From Clostridia bacterium (GTDB lineage: Bacteria > Bacillota > Clostridia > Christensenellales > UBA1242): DNA of 6,108 nucleotides. Of the stretch, positions 4,930 through 6,108 are shown piece after piece. Position 1 is the stretch's first letter; the number at the start of each line of letters is the position of its first letter. The stretch is taken from assembly GCA_017650795.1 (NCBI GenBank), contig JAGCEE010000014.1, positions 1 to 6,108 of the forward strand. Direction: 5' to 3'. The translations under genes were made by a program, and so were the position numbers. Under the pieces are notes generated by a model that saw nothing but the letters and a program-made list of their open reading frames with translations, ran no database searches and was not told the DNA's origin.

Positions 4930-6045
4930 ATGAAAAGATTTATAAAACCAAATTGGAAAAAAAGCATTATAAATATATCTGCAACACTTGCAGAATTTTT
5001 GGGGGCTCCGAATAATAAAGCAACTTTGCCAATATTAAAAAAAGAACTGCAAAAAAATTACAAAAACATAGTTTTTATTTGTTTTGACGGTTTGGGCAAT
5101 AATCCATTAAAACAAAATCTTTCAAAAGATGATTTTTTAATTAGACACATAAAACAAAAATTAACATCAACATTTCCGTCTACGACAACAAACGCAACCA
5201 CAACACTAATTACAAATACATATCCATTAGAGCATGGTTGGTGTGGTTGGAGTATGAATTTTGAGAGTTTAAATAAAAATATAGATTTATTTAGAAGCAA
5301 AGATTCTTGGACGGGTGAATATGTAAATATTGAAAATTCTCCAATTCCGGATATTGATTACTATTTTGATAATGCAAAAACTGATTATAGAATAAATACT
5401 GTTTTTCCAACAAAAATACACAAAAACGTTAAAGATGAGAAAAATAATAACGAATTTGAAGATAATAGTGACATGTATAAAATAATCAAAAGAATATGTA
5501 GTCGCAAAGATAAACAATTTGTATATGCTTACTATACAGAACCAGATTATACTATGCATACTTTTGGTGTTAAATCAGATGAAACAAAAAAGGTTTTATC
5601 CGAAATATCAAAGAGTATGGAAGAACTTGCAAACAAAACAAAAGACACTCTTTTTGTTATTACTGCCGACCATGGTCAAACGGATATTAAGGGATACATA
5701 GAGTTTTATAAAGATGAAAAGCTTTATAGTATGCTAAAAATATATCCATATTTGGATTCTAGGGCATTGGCATTTAAAGTAAAAGAAGGCAAAAAAGATG
5801 AGTTTAAAAAATATTTTAATTCAAAATATAAAAAGGATTTTAAACTATACGAAACAAAAAAAATTATTAAAAAAGGCATTTTTGGGCTTGGTGGAGATAA
5901 GGCAAATCTTCTTGGCGACTACATAGCCATAGGAACTTATACCAACAAGCAGGCAGTGATTACGCCAATTTCAAATAAGTATAAAGGACATCATACATCT
6001 TTAACAAACGAGATGCTTGTTCCACTAATTATAATAAATAATTAA
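4930..6045 (+). CDS. Alkaline-phosphatase-superfamily phosphodiesterase/nucleotide pyrophosphatase-like hydrolase
   Basis: The 371-residue protein has no signal peptide or membrane segment, so it is probably cytosolic. It carries the two-metal core of the type I phosphodiesterase/NPP group. D53 is in VFICFDGLGNN. FPSTTTNATTTLIT (82-95) aligns with the NPP segment PTxTFPN, placing the likely nucleophile at T86, and is followed by YPLEHGW (98-104). D206 and H210 lie in TEPDYTMH, D247 and H248 in TADHGQTD, and H354/H355 in the C-terminal GHHTSL, followed by EMLVPLI. Such enzymes cleave phosphodiester or phosphomonoester bonds using two zinc (or similar) ions; the substrate cannot be told from sequence. 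Oddities are Ala89 where NPPs have the phosphate-binding Asn, and TN instead of TG at 95-96. The ATG at 4930 is the only standard start in frame but lacks a well-placed ribosome binding site. It is probably co-transcribed with the next gene. Confidence 0.85.
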   Translation: MKRFIKPNWKKSIINISATLAEFLGAPNNKATLPILKKELQKNYKNIVFICFDGLGNNPLKQNLSKDDFLIRHIKQKLTSTFPSTTTNATTTLITNTYPLEHGWCGWSMNFESLNKNIDLFRSKDSWTGEYVNIENSPIPDIDYYFDNAKTDYRINTVFPTKIHKNVKDEKNNNEFEDNSDMYKIIKRICSRKDKQFVYAYYTEPDYTMHTFGVKSDETKKVLSEISKSMEELANKTKDTLFVITADHGQTDIKGYIEFYKDEKLYSMLKIYPYLDSRALAFKVKEGKKDEFKKYFNSKYKKDFKLYETKKIIKKGIFGLGGDKANLLGDYIAIGTYTNKQAVITPISNKYKGHHTSLTNEMLVPLIIINN

Positions 6046-6069
6046 AACATTTAAAAAGGAAGAAATAAT

Positions 6070-6108
6070 ATGCTAGAATTTATAAAAACAAAAAAAGAAA
6101 AATGTAAA
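6070..6108 (+). CDS. Start of an unidentified gene, first 13 codons only
   Basis: An ATG at 6070 opens a frame running to the window end, encoding MLEFIKTKKEKCK. It is supported by aaaaaggaaga (6053-6063), with the GGA 9 nt before the ATG. It starts 24 nt after the phosphodiesterase stop with no intervening terminator, so the two probably share a transcript. Too little is visible to assign a family. The Lys-rich, Cys-containing start is not diagnostic. Confidence 0.65.
   Translation, partial: MLEFIKTKKEKCK

Noticed and set aside
1..6108. CRISPR array, insertion sequence, prophage, toxin-antitoxin or defence island
   Set aside because: No regularly spaced repeats, transposase or integrase motifs, terminal inverted repeats with target duplications, or defence-type domains are visible. 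The tRNA gene is not flanked by an integrase or a duplicated 3' end.

Overview
The window is AT-rich DNA with densely packed genes. It has A-rich Shine-Dalgarno sites (aaagga, aggagga), frequent ATA and AGA codons, good TTGACA-type promoters and Rho-independent terminators. The DnaK/DnaJ sequences, a PdaB-like sporulation deacetylase and a two-OB-fold SSB-like protein all point to a low-GC Bacillota, most likely an anaerobic member of the Clostridia that is, or descends from, a spore former. No species can be named from the sequence alone.

Layout. (1) Positions 1-1623 hold the 3' end of dnaK followed 18 nt later by dnaJ, the usual chaperone operon order, closed by a hairpin terminator at 1644-1685. 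(2) A 135-nt spacer of unexplained composition (1686-1820) ends in a probable promoter for a two-gene operon: an exported PdaB-like polysaccharide deacetylase (1821-2585) and a tandem OB-fold SSB-like protein (2595-3248). The stop codon of the first overlaps the ribosome binding site of the second. (3) A tRNA-Gly with anticodon CCC lies on the minus strand (3311-3384), converging on the SSB-like gene. The two share one bidirectional terminator (3265-3307). (4) Back-to-back sigma-A-type promoters (3403-3431 minus, 3461-3489 plus) drive the tRNA and a COG0523/CobW-family GTPase (3521-4762). That GTPase carries an extreme His/Asp/Glu linker and is followed by its own terminator. (5) A cytosolic alkaline-phosphatase-superfamily phosphodiesterase (4930-6045) starts after a poorly defined leader. 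The first 13 codons of another gene follow 24 nt later, with no terminator between, so these two are probably co-transcribed.

Functionally this is mostly a housekeeping region: protein folding, spore or wall maintenance, DNA metabolism, translation and metal homeostasis. I see no CRISPR array, transposon, phage gene, toxin-antitoxin pair or convincing new defence or biosynthetic system. The items most worth a second look are the metal-binding linker and altered guanine motif of the GTPase, a competing hairpin that would hide the tRNA-Gly anticodon, the unexplained spacer at 1686-1820, and the missing acidic tip of the SSB-like protein. There is no gene-free stretch longer than 300 bases.
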